Below are positions 11,943-22,160 of a stretch of 64,000 nucleotides of DNA, one piece after another (within the stretch, counting starts at the first letter, position 1; each line of letters starts with the position of its first letter). Below the pieces are notes generated by a model. That model was given only the letters and a program-made list of their open reading frames with translations, was not told where the DNA came from and made no database searches. The DNA lies in the NCBI GenBank assembly GCA_028622995.1, contig JAJQJQ010000004.1, positions 9,114,001 through 9,178,000 on the forward strand, in the 5' to 3' direction. The DNA comes from Panagrolaimus kolymaensis. Taxonomy: Eukaryota; Nematoda; Chromadorea; Rhabditida; Panagrolaimidae. Made by a program: the position numbers and the translations under genes.

Positions 11943-12319
11943 TTCTTATTTTTAATATTTTTTTGTCGTCCAACAAACTGTTACAATAAAAATGCACAAC
12001 GGAGACTGAAAAAAAACACAACACTGAAGAGTGAAAAAAAGAAGGGAGATGTGAAAAAAGACGAGGCCACGCAGCAATCAATAAAGGTCAAAAACAAAAC
12101 AAAAAAAAAGAAGGAAGAAAAAAATAGTGTTTAGTGTTTTTCAATTTGTTGATTTTTTTTCTCGTTCAACGGAAATGAAAAGGAGAAAGAAAAAATGTGA
12201 GAACAGTCAGATTAATCAATATTGATTTAGGTGTTCGATTATTTGCCTATTTTTAATCTTTTTAAATGAATTCCTTAAAAGTGGAAGCAAATTGATTTAT
12301 TTTTTAAAAAAATAAAATG
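11943..12319. other. Esterase promoter side and 3' end of the CUB-like gene
   Basis: The two - strand genes follow each other; this 377-bp gap holds the 5' flank of the esterase. It includes purine-rich low-complexity sequence (about 12003-12200). No additional gene; the ORF on - at 11884-12081 overlaps the esterase start and lacks support. Confidence 0.4.
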
Positions 12320-15300
12320 CTAATTACAAGAGCAACTATAAACTTTCAAAAAAATTTCTTCATAAAAGCTGCTTTCATTTGAAGGAGAACTTAATTTGAT
12401 TGTAGCTTCGTTGGAAGTTATTAGACTGTCGTTAAGTTGCATCGTGAGATTTAAACCTGGAGAAGCGGTAAATCTAAAACTTGAATGCAATTTTTAAAAA
12501 AAAGGTTTGATTAAAAAATTTACTTTGTTAAATTTTTTGTTCCATAATTTAGTGTCAAATTGGTAGTAGCCATAATATCAATCACATCGGTTTTGAGTAT
12601 CGTATCATTATTTACTATTTCATGAAGAAAATCTGATTTAAAAGGATATTTATGAGGTTTCCAGTAAAATGGAATTTTCGTAAACGTTTGTGCTATTTCT
12701 GATAAATTAAATGGAAATTCCGTAGAAAATAAATTTAGAATAATGCTTGAATTTGGTGGAATTTTTATAACATAAAATAATCCGTTAAGTATCATAGTTT
12801 CCCAAAATGAAGTTTTACTAAAATTAGAGACAGCCTAATATTAAATGGTTAGAAACAAAAACAACTTTTTCTGTCTATGAAAATTAAAATGACGTCATGT
12901 TTGAATCTTTTAAAATTTGACTTACTCAAATTCCAAAACTTTTTCACGTTTATTAATTCCATTATACACAGTGACAATGTGGTTATTTGAATTTGTCCAT
13001 ATTTTTACAAAAAATATGCTACTATCTGGTACATGCTTTGCTATAATAATCTCACAAGAACCTTTATGGCTTGAAATCATTGAAATATTATGCCATCCGT
13101 TTTTTCGAATATTAAAAATAGTTTTATTAAAATTACAATTTACTGCTTGGGCTAAAAACAAGCTAACATTATTTTTTGTTTTTTTAAAGAAATTAGAATT
13201 ATACTCCTTCTTGCTATAAATACCATGATAATAGAATCAATAGTTTTATTTGTGCAATGATAATGTCGATAAACGGTCATAGAAACCAGCTTTCTTGAAT
13301 CGCTAAATCCATAATTATCAGAAAAATTCTTTTCAGCATACATGGCCATAAGGGTTTCTGTGTTATTTAAACTTAAAGTATTGATTAATTTTAGACAAAA
13401 AAGGAGGTTGAAGTAATTCATAAAAAATTCTCACTGATAAAGATTGCCCAATAAATGAGAAAAGCCTCTACCAGCGTAAATATTAAAACATCCCAAAGTT
13501 GTTATATGATATGATGGTGATGATGGAAAGTATAATAATTCATCCCCAGCATCTTTCAAGTCTTTAGAAAGTTCAGCAGTAATTGCCATATTTTCTGTTT
13601 TAAGTTTTCTGATTTGCACTGGATTCTCTGGCGTTAGAATAACTTTATTAGCTTGGGTTGGGTCTAAAAATATGTTGCTGCTTTCCACGAGCTTAGAATA
13701 GCGCTTACCGTGTGTTGTAGTAAAAAACATTTGAAAATAATCTAAATTTTTTTTAACATTTTCCCATATTTTTTTAATAAAAAAAGGAATAATTAAACTT
13801 TTAAAAAATTGTAAAAAGTTTTTTTACACTTTTTTATATATTTTTTTAATTTTGTGTAACTTACTTCCTAAACCATCTCTTAATTTTTTATCATATTTAT
13901 GAATTTTAGTGGATCGAAATATTAATGTTGTATCACTTCCAGGAGTAATCAATGCAGCTCTTTCTTTTGCTGTAGAATTTAAAATTATTTTTTCATTTGA
14001 TATTACAAGAAAATTTCCAATAACCCTATGCTTTCCTCCTCTATAATTTCATAATAAAGTTAATCGGTAAACTATTGGGCTATATTTACGTTTCCCAATC
14101 AATATACGGTATCCATGAAATTACTTTTAGCACGCCATATTTTTCAGGACAACCATCTTCGATAGTTATCTAAAGATAAAAAATAACATTCGTTTAATTT
14201 TTATTATATATTTTTTTAAATTTTCTAACAGAATATTTGCAAATTAAATTAGCACAAAAGCTGTAAGTGTAGCTACCCATGATAGAATAATTTCGATCAC
14301 CATTACATGGAATTATAAGATTCGGAGTTCCACATTCACAATCTAAAATAGCATAATAATAAAAAACCGTTTAGAGAAGAAAAAAAAACAGCACCTATGC
14401 GATCAAATTCAACAACAAATCCCTCCCCTTGAACGCTGCCATCAGAAGTAAATTCAAATGTCACATCTTTGGGATAAGTGCCTGTGCTATTTTCAAGAGG
14501 ATAAAAAACAGTGTAATTTTTTTCTTCTAATCTTCTACCGCGATAATCTTCACTACCATTATAATATTTTACAATATCAACGCCTTTTTCATAATGATCA
14601 TAAATAATGTGAGCATAAAGTTCTTGGTTGGGTTCAATTTTCATTTTTATTTGGCTTTGTAAGTTATTTTGATATTCATGATCACTGTGATTATGAAGAT
14701 TCGACCATGTAAACCTTGCACACTTCTCTTTTGATTTAATATTTTCTGGATCATGAATATGGTTATCTCTGCATGCAAATTTTTCAATATTATAGGATAT
14801 ATTTGTTTTAAACTGGTATTTTCTGGCTACACTAACATAAGCATTAAACCCTCCACTTTCAGGAGATTGGGTAGCATTATGAAGAAATATTCTTATATTG
14901 TCATCTTCATTGTAATAAGGTTTTAATTTTTGTGCAGTATACCTAAAAATTCATTATAATGCAAATTTTTTTGTAACCATTGCTTACTCTGTAATAAAAA
15001 TTTATTTAATTATCGTTTAAAGTTAAATAATTTTCCACTTGCCTGTTGTAACAAAATCGCCTGTGCTATTGATAATGTTAAATTTTTCTGTCAATGAAAA
15101 ATTCAAAGCTACAAATTTAAATCCGAAACCCGTTGGAGCTTGTAAATCCCATGAACAATTCTTTGGGAATTTTAAAGTCTCATTATTACTATAGGTTGCT
15201 CTAAGATAAATTATTTGCATTTCATCCTTCAATAAAATTTTAGAGCTCGAAAAGGGACAATTGTTATTTCTTTGAGATTCAAAAGTATCATAACCTCGTA

Positions 15301-15774
15301 AAAATTTTAGATTATTTATGTAAAATTTGTTGAATAGTTTAGTTGTTGAATAAAAAAATGGCTGGCTACTTTTTGGAAAAGTTTCTCTAAAGTAAAAAAG
15401 AAAAATGATAGCCAGTTAAAAAAAATTCATTACTTTTCCTTAATTTTTGAAGTTTGATTTTTGTTGACTGTGGTAATATTTTTGTTTAATTTCAACAGCG
15501 AGGTAATCATATTTTCCTAAAAACAATTGCGATAAATAATAACGCTAAAAGCTTCAACCTTCACTTTTTTATAGTAAAAATTTTGAAAATAAAAGTTGCG
15601 ATTTTTAAATCTAACAAGTGTATGATTTTGAGAACCTTCAATTAAAACAACTTCACTCTCTTTTACAGTAACATTTTGCGCATTTTCGTCAGCTTCTTTA
15701 TTCAAAAAATAAATCACCGAAATAATAATAAAAATAAAAAAGCAAACAAAAATTTTGACCAACATTTTATTCAT
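12320..15774 (-). CDS. Large CUB-like domain secreted/membrane protein
   Basis: A single gene of about a dozen exons on the - strand. It starts at Met 15774 with a hydrophobic leader (LVKIFVCFFIFIIISVIYFL) and ends at TAG 12322-12320 after YSCSCN. Main exons, roughly: 15774-15571, 15512-15430, 15390-15043, 14942-14396, 14341-14225, 14170-14086, 14040-13866, 13740-13434, 13421-13216, 13161-12927, 12835-12525 and 12476-12320. It shares a diagnostic order with the + strand genes at 47.4 and 53.1 kb: a GYDT segment near the N-terminus, a C.W....PTGFGFKFV block, SDGSVQGEGFVVEFD, a C.C...LIIPC block, and a SCEIII block near the C-terminus. Many Asn-X-Ser/Thr sites fit an extracellular protein. The CUB-like family of C. 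elegans contains pathogen- and stress-induced intestinal secreted proteins (for example dod/irg genes); the role here is inferred from that. One intron at 15042 uses a GC donor (GGCAAGT). Confidence 0.7.
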
Positions 15775-16264
15775 TAGCCTTAGTTATCATTGCTTTTGCT
15801 TTTCTTTTTTATAAGAAAAACGTTTTATGATTTTTATCATAAAATGTGAAAACACGCACTTGATCATTTTATCAAAAGAATGCGATGAAATATATTTTGC
15901 AAAAAAAGGAAAGAAATTATTTTCCCAGAAAAGTTACAAATCATTGGTAATGACGCCATATTTATTTACAAGATATAAAAACAAATAATTTTGGCGTTTT
16001 TGTATAAAAACATAAACAAATAATTGGTTAAATAAATGATAAAAATAAACATGCTAAAAATTTGTTTATCGAATCAATCCAACTCGGGCACGCAAAAATG
16101 GAAAACATTCTAATATTTTTTTTGGCAACATGCATCCTTTTGAAAAAAATGCTTTTGATTGCTTTGAAAGTTTTGAAAATTTTATAATTTTCATTCTTCA
16201 ATTTTTTTTAACGCTTTGCTGATTGGTTGCGAAGTCTCGATTTGAATTTATCATCGCATCACAA
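15775..16264. promoter_or_regulatory. Divergent intergenic region, CUB-like gene / vps-32
   Basis: About 490 bp separate the start of the - strand CUB-like gene from the + strand vps-32 start, so it must contain both promoters. I see A/T-rich sequence and a short inverted pair around 15815-15845 (aaaacgttttatgatttttatcataaaatg) but no recognisable named element. Confidence 0.4.
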
Positions 16265-17063
16265 ATGTTTGGAAGAATCTTTAGAATCAAACGAGGTGCT
16301 CCACGAATAACGCTACAAGAAGCATTGGCAGAATTGGTAGAAACAGAAGAAATGTTAATGAAAAAACAAAATTATCTTGATAAACAAATTCAACAAGTAA
16401 GTTTATTGTTGTTTTTATTTTCCTTTTTCTAATGCGATTATTTGTTTTTTATAGGAAATTCAAATAGCTCGAAATCATGCATCATGGAATAAACGAATAG
16501 CTTTACAAGCTTTGAAAAGAAGAAAGCAACATGAAAATCAACTTCAACATATCGATAAAGTGTTACATACAATTGGATATCAAAAACAAGTAATAGATAA
16601 TGCAATAATCAATACACAATTTCTTCGAGTTATGGATTCTGCTTCGAGAGCTATGAATGCTGCACAAAATGATATGAATATTGATCGAATATATGCTTTA
16701 ATGGAAGATATCGCTCAACAACAAGATATTGCAAATGAAATTGCTCAAGCTATTTCTTATCCGGCTACTTCAAATGGTGTTGGTGGTGGTTTTGGTAATT
16801 ATGATATCGATGAAGATGAACTTTTAGCCGAATTAAGAGAACTTGCAAGTTTTTCATTTCATAGCTTCTTTGTGTGATTGCAGTAACCTATTGCTATGTT
16901 TTAGGAAACTGACGATGATTCGATACCACAAGATGATATTAGTACACAATTACCTGATGTTCCTAATGATGTTATTCCAGCTGCTCATCAAAAGAAACAC
17001 AAAAAGAAGAAGAAATCCGAAGATGATGAATGGGCTGAACTCGAGAAATGGGCTCATTCTTAG
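16265..17063 (+). CDS. vps-32: ESCRT-III subunit CHMP4/Snf7 (VPS-32)
   Basis: Three exons, 16265-16396, 16455-16844 and 16905-17063, giving 226 residues, close to the usual 220-230. The protein starts MFGRIFRIKRG, has a basic first helix region (QLQHIDKV, KRIALQALKRRK), the Snf7 core (RVMDSASRAMNAAQNDMNIDRI, LMEDIAQQQDIANEIAQAI), an acidic stretch (DIDEDELLAELRELE) and a C-terminal helix ending WAELEKWAHS; the acidic tail with ELEKW fits the Alix/Bro1-binding helix of CHMP4. It polymerises into spiral filaments for membrane scission in multivesicular body formation, cytokinesis and membrane repair. Intron 2 begins with GC (CTT|GCAAGT at 16845), a rare GC-AG intron; reading GAA ACT GAC on the far side restores the conserved sequence, which supports it. 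An upstream in-frame Met at 16223 exists, but the conserved start is MFGR. Confidence 0.93.
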
Positions 17064-17513
17064 CAGAATTATTTGAAGAACTTATAATTTCACCATTCCA
17101 TTCATTTCAAATTGTCTTTATTTTATTGCTCTAACTATCTATTTCATATTTTGATTGTATCAATTTATTACGTTCGTTTATATTGGAAATAAATGTTTAT
17201 ACTCTTTTTTTTAAACTTAATTATAAATCGTCTATCCTTTTCAAAAATGTAAAAGGCTTTCTTGCTTCCAAAATTGTTTTGGGAATAACAAAAAAATATT
17301 ATTCTTAAAAGCTTTTAGTTGAGAATAATAATATATTCCATTGTTGCGGCAGCAATCATCATCTCGTTACAAAATGGGAGGAGGAACTTTGTCGCTATTG
17401 TATTTTGAAGAAAAACGTCGCTCGCTTTAACGCCGTAAAAAAATGTTTCAGCATTTCAGTTCCTCGATTTTTTCTACAGAAAAAAAGAGAATTTTAAAAT
17501 TTTTTCATTCATC
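17064..17513. other. Spacer between vps-32 and the Cys-rich peptide gene
   Basis: Holds the vps-32 3' end, with an AATAAA at about 17188, and the 5' flank of the next + gene, including a G/C-richer stretch near 17340-17440. No gene seen. Confidence 0.5.
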
Positions 17514-17877
17514 ATGCAACGACGACGCATCCTTGCCATTTTCGTCCTTGTATTTGTTGTTGTATTATTGAATATAAAAATGGTAGGTTGGTTAAAAAAG
17601 TATCCATCAAAAAAAATACAAATGAAGTAAAAAAAATTAATTTAATTTTTCTATAGTCTCTTGCTATCTGTTGCGACCATAATTGTGGAGGGTTATTTTG
17701 TTGTTCAAATGGGCCCTGCAATGTGTAGGTGTTTTTAATTATCTCTCACACTAAATAAATAATTCCAATATTTTAAGTTTATGTTGCAATTGTGATGCTC
17801 CATGTATTTCATGTAAGCCATTAAACAAAACAAATAAAAATAAAATTCGTAAAATATATGTGTTAGACCATTTTTAG
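17514..17877 (+). CDS. Small cysteine-rich secreted peptide
   Basis: Three very short exons, 17514-17582, 17657-17724 and 17778-17877; both introns start GTAGGT, and the splice phases give one 78-codon frame. The product has a basic start (MQRRR), a strong hydrophobic signal (ILAIFVLVFVVVLLNI), then a compact Cys-rich core with the spacing CC-x2-C-x6-CC-x5-C-x2-CC-x-C-x4-C-x2-C (11 Cys), and a basic tail (KPLNKTNKNKIRK). No single ORF exceeds 35 codons, so it escapes ORF tracks. I do not recognise the fold. Small Cys-rich secreted peptides in nematodes include antimicrobial and cuticle peptides, but nothing here proves a function. Confidence 0.65.
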
Positions 17878-17906
17878 CTGACTCTCTATTCTCATTTTCT
17901 CAAACG

Positions 17907-18116
17907 ATGGGCAACAACAATAGCAGCTTCCTCACAACTTTTAAAAAACTTGATACTAACTCCGATGGCAGCATTAGTAAAACCGAAGCAATTTCGCACC
18001 TTGTCGAACTTGGTCATAACTCAACCGACCTTGAAATCGAAAGTAAATGGTTTAATGGAATCGATACAAATAAAAATGGTTTAATCGAAAAAAATGAACT
18101 TGATAAAGATTTTTAA
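17907..18116 (+). CDS. Two-EF-hand calcium-binding protein (69 aa)
   Basis: A single-exon ORF. Two canonical 12-residue loops are visible: DTNSDGSISKTE (about residues 16-27) and DTNKNGLIEKNE (about 53-64), each with Asp1, Asn/Asp5, Gly6, Ile8 and Glu12. The N-terminus MGNNNSS fits an N-myristoylation signal (Gly2, Ser6). The size of one EF-hand pair suggests a small calcium sensor or buffer. It starts 30 bp after the Cys-rich peptide stop on the same strand, so the two might be an operon-like pair or one could be a misjoined neighbour; a trans-splice acceptor is not obvious in the 30 bp. Higher GC than its surroundings fits a genuine gene. Confidence 0.8.
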   Translation: MGNNNSSFLTTFKKLDTNSDGSISKTEAISHLVELGHNSTDLEIESKWFNGIDTNKNGLIEKNELDKDF

Positions 18117-18252
18117 ATTTTAAAACGATCTATTTAATAAAAATAAAAGTATGCATGATACTATAATACCGCAATATGAGTTAACTATTTTCGCCGCACC
18201 AAAAAAACTATCGCGAATCCAGTTTAAAAGTTTAAAATAATCTTGATCTTAC

Positions 18253-18404
18253 CAATTTTTTTATCGAATGGGACAAATATTGTATTCAATTTCAAAATTT
18301 GGAATTCGTTTACGAATGGATGCCGCAATTTGTTCTGGAGTAAATGAAAACCCAGTGACATTGTATGTTCGCATGGTTAGGTTTTCTGATGGAGTGTGAA
18401 GCAT
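18253..18404 (-). pseudogene. Decayed duplicate of TDH exon 4
   Basis: About 90 percent identical by eye to the TDH exon at 24207-24357, reading MLHTPSENLTMRTYNVTGF... in the same frame. The copy cannot be spliced or read normally. The acceptor AG has become GG (cat|ccg on + instead of cat|cta), and near the 3' end a CAA codon is TAA with an extra A in the run before the donor. The functional neighbour exons 3 and 5 are absent nearby. This marks the left end of a partial TDH duplication. Confidence 0.88.
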
Positions 18405-18996
18405 CCGAAATTGGGTGTTTATAAAATAAAATACAGTTAAAAAATAAAAAATAAAAAATTTATACTAGTTTTTATTAATTAAAAAAAAGTATCATCATCA
18501 AGTCCAGTTTAAAAAAAGATGCAAACAAAAAAGTGAATAAAAATTTAACGAATGGTTTGAATTTTTCTATAGTTTTATATTTTTATAAGTAAAAAATTTG
18601 TTTTTTGAAAAAATGAAATCAAACAATAAAAAGCACAGTTTTTGTTATTAGCTATGAAAAGACTGTTCAGTTTTAAAAAAGTTTTATATCAAAAACATGG
18701 AAAAAAAAGCACATAGAGACACCCCGCTACAGTTTAAAATGAAAGCTATACGATTGATTCAAAAACAGTTTTTCTCTTAAAAATATAAACAAAAAATATT
18801 TTAAAAAAAGAAAAATATTTAAAAAAAATGGCAATACTATTTTTTTCGTCAGTTTAAATATTTTCTTCAAAATAAATAATTTCCTTTTTTTGTTTTGTTA
18901 TTTCAAACCCTATTTTTTTTAGAAACTCAGTTTTTTTTTAATTTTTCAAAAAAAAGATATTTAACTTTTTTTATTTTTAGAGACCAAAGAAACATA

Positions 18997-19957
18997 CAAT
19001 GCCTGACATCCAACCGAAGTCAATGTAGTCGTTTGTAACCGTTTGTTATCGTTTGGCACCGGTCGATGCATTGCCAAACTTGTGGGGTAAAAGAAATGTT
19101 TGAAAGCAAAAATTTGATAAAATTTTGCATATTTATCAATATTTTTTCCATATTTTTTTAAACAAAATATAATTACTAAAATGTTTTTGCTATGTTACTG
19201 TTGTTTCATGAAATTCGCAATCATTTGAAGCAACTACTGATTGACATAAAGTAGAGTTGAAGCCGTTTCGTTATGGTTGTCAAAATCAATTTTTTTTTTG
19301 ATCATCAACATCACTTCGTCCACAACTTGCCCACGACCACGTCTTCCTCGATTTACTCTTTCTGCCTTTAAACAAAATTCACCTTAACGTAAAAAAATAA
19401 GTAACTAACCGAAGGGTCAAATCTTTCAACAGGAATAACATTTTGGCCGCTGCGTGTCGTTCTTTGAGAATCTGAGGTCTGAGAAGATGACATGTTTGAA
19501 TTCAAGATCATCCAAGTTTGGAAAAAGAAAGACTGATTAAAATGAAGGGAAAAAAAGCTATGAATATCACTTGTTCTTATAAAAAGGGGCTAAAAATAGC
19601 TTGAATGGCTATCATTGATTATGCTCTCTTTGGTGGAGGCAAAGGTGAATGTTTCCCGCTTTTTTATTGAATTAAAAAAAGGTTGAACGTTATTTGATAG
19701 TTTCATGATGCTAAACAATGATCAAATAATCCATGAAAAAGATATTTGTGACATAAAAAACATGTAAGCATATTAATTTCATTAAAAATATTGAAAATAT
19801 GTAACAAAAAATAATAATACAGTATGCAAAATTTTATCAAATTTTTGCTTTCAAACATTTCTTTTACCCCACAAGTTTGGCAATGCATCGACCGGTGCCA
19901 AACGATAACAAACGGTTACAAACGACTACATTGACTTCGGTTGGATGTCAGGCATTG
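18997..19957. mobile_element. TA-flanked DNA transposon with 134-bp TIRs
   Basis: Near-perfect inverted repeats lie at 18997-19130 and 19824-19957, beginning CAATGCCTGACATCC. A TA dinucleotide flanks both ends (18995-18996, 19958-19959), as in Tc1/mariner-type insertions. At 961 bp with only a small internal ORF it is a non-autonomous or deleted derivative. TIR identity is very high, which suggests recent activity. It interrupts the motif array and contains none of the motifs. Confidence 0.88.
19190..19511 (-). CDS. Short two-exon ORF inside the TIR element
   Basis: Exon one (19511-19410) reads MILNSNMSSSQ... RTTRSGQNVIPVERFDPS, then a GTTAGT donor. Exon two (19365-19190) starts AERVNRGRRGRGQVVDEV and ends at TAG. 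About 93 residues, Ser/Thr-rich then basic RGRRGRG. No transposase DDE/D motifs can be seen. It may be the N-terminal remnant of a longer transposon protein or a captured host exon pair. Confidence 0.4.
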
Positions 19958-21430
19958 TAGTTTTAAAAAAAATAAAAATCTTGACATTATTGATTTATTT
20001 TTTGAAATGATTTGGCAAAAAAAGGTCAGATCAATTCATCGTACAGTTTTTAATTCATAAATAATGTTAATTTTTTTGTATCTGTGAAACTGGTAAATAT
20101 TCATATGCAGTTTAACAAAATAAAAATAATTTTAGATGCTTAGAAAAAAAAAGAAAGAAATTTTTTTCAAAAGTCAATCGAACTTTTTTGTAAACAGTTT
20201 TTATCCTAGATACAAAACGCAAATGCAGTTTTTTTCGTTTAAATTTTTTAAACCCATGAAAGTACATTCACAGTTTATTATTCTGCCTTTCATGAATTCA
20301 ATGAACAAGCCAGACATTCTCAATAAAAATTTTACCAACAAAAAAATATCAAATAGTGTTATTTTAATTTTTTTGTAGCCATCTTGCATTTAAAGCCCAA
20401 AAAGCAAAGATTTTCAGCTAAATTTCCTTAACCCTTTTCACAAATACGATGCAGTTTTTATTTCTAAAATGTTGCCGCTACATACATATTTGTTGCATAT
20501 AAAATTCGTTGCTGCTTCTTTTTTTTTTTACAAACAGTTTAAAACATTTCAAATATATTTTTTTAAATGTAACAATTATGTTTTTAGGAAATTCGTTGAC
20601 GAGTGTGCGTGGAGCTACAGTTTTGTTTAAACCACCGAATATTGATCATAATTTTAGCTTTTTTTTGAATGTAAATTAATAATTGATTTGTGCAATTTTA
20701 AAATATACATATTTTATTATTCATCAGCAGTTTTTTTTAGAATTTTATTTTTGTTCTTGATGTAATAATCAAATCAAAGTTTATGCTTCATACTACAAAT
20801 GACACAATTTAATTAATTCTTAAAAAACCTTCTTTTTTTTCATCAGCCCATGATGCTAAAAAAGTGACATGTGCATTTATAAAACAGTTTAAAACAAACA
20901 AAAAAATATTATTAATATTAAAGATTTATTAAAACTACGCATTTTCGCTCTCCAGTTAAAAAAAAATTATAAAAATATGCAATCATATCAACAGTTTAGA
21001 TTTTTAGGATATATATTTTTAGATACCATATTTTCCATAAAAAAAAGCATCAAGAATCCTAATATATTTTTAAAAATTGTTGTATTTACGGAATCGTTTG
21101 GTGAACAGTTTTATATAAAATGAATGAAATCCTATGAAATTTCCACGATTAAGTGGTTGAATTCAGTTTTAATTTAAATTTGTCATTGATCAATAATAAT
21201 TCTTAAAGATGAATAAAATAATTTATTTACAGTTAACAGCATTTATTTTTCATAGTTAAAACAATCAATTTGTTAATCATACTACAGATGAATGCAGTTT
21301 AAAAAAAATACTTTTATTGCTACTAAATTAATTTCTAAATTTAATTTTAAATAAAAACAAAAAAGATAAATACCCGAATTAATAATGAAAAAAAAGTTAC
21401 ACCTGAACATTACTTTCCAGTTTAAATTCC

Positions 21431-21474
21431 AAATATCTGAAAGGATTACCGAATCTTTGCCATACATGTATATG
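21431..21474 (-). pseudogene. Relic of TDH exon 2
   Basis: The run ccgaatctttgccatacat, followed by gtat, is shared with the real exon 2 (27840-27910). The frame gives YMYGKDSVILSDI, after which homology ends. Flanking intron sequence is also recognisably homologous to TDH intron 1, so this is part of the same duplication as the exon 4 relic. Confidence 0.75.
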
Positions 21475-22098
21475 AAAAAATAAATGTTTATCAGAAAATT
21501 TAAACGAAGATGCATGTAAGATTCAGTTTTTATTAATCATGGAAAATTATATTTTTTTATGGTTTATACTCCATCAAAATCAAATCAATGATGAGTATTC
21601 GTTCAACTGGGAGATTAAATTAATTTAAATATTTTAAAAAGAGAAGTTAAATTATGATGGCTTTATTTCATCATTTATTGCACTGTTCCACATTTTGTTG
21701 CAGTTTTATCAAACCATAACAATGATCTTCGTGCACAGTTAAAAAAACTTTTAAAAAAATGACGATCGCAAAATTATGGAAAAGAGAAACCATTTTCTTA
21801 TGAACACAGAAGAAAAATCAGTTTATTTTCTTCATATATATTTATTATACCATCAATAAAGCTTTTATCCCTAAATTAAATAGCCGTCCAGTTTTTTAAA
21901 AAAAAATATGTGCAAAATGCAAAAAGAACAGTTTATTTTTCCAAATAATTCTTTGAGTTCCGAAATAAAAAAAAACTTTTCAAAAGCCACATCCGAAATA
22001 TATATAACCGCTCAGTTTATTAAACCAAAATACTTTATACGCTGCAGTTTATTTGTTTTTATCCCTCTCGAATCCCCTAAAAATTAATTAAAAAAGAC

Positions 22099-22160
22099 GC
22101 TTACTTCATAATTGTTGTTAAACTTCTTTCAAGTTTGTCCCATGCCCCCATTTAACAATT
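22099..22160 (-). pseudogene. Relic of the 3' end of TDH exon 1
   Basis: The sequence cgcttacttcataattg followed by ttgttaaacttctttcaag matches the exon 1 end and donor at 28661-28705 with several substitutions that disrupt the Gly-rich nucleotide-binding segment. It keeps the order expected for a - strand copy (exon 1 relic, then exon 2 relic, then exon 4 relic). Confidence 0.75.

Noticed and set aside
17512..17721. 69-codon - strand ORF overlapping the Cys-rich peptide gene
   Set aside because: It is antisense to two well-supported exons and their intron and has no family signature.
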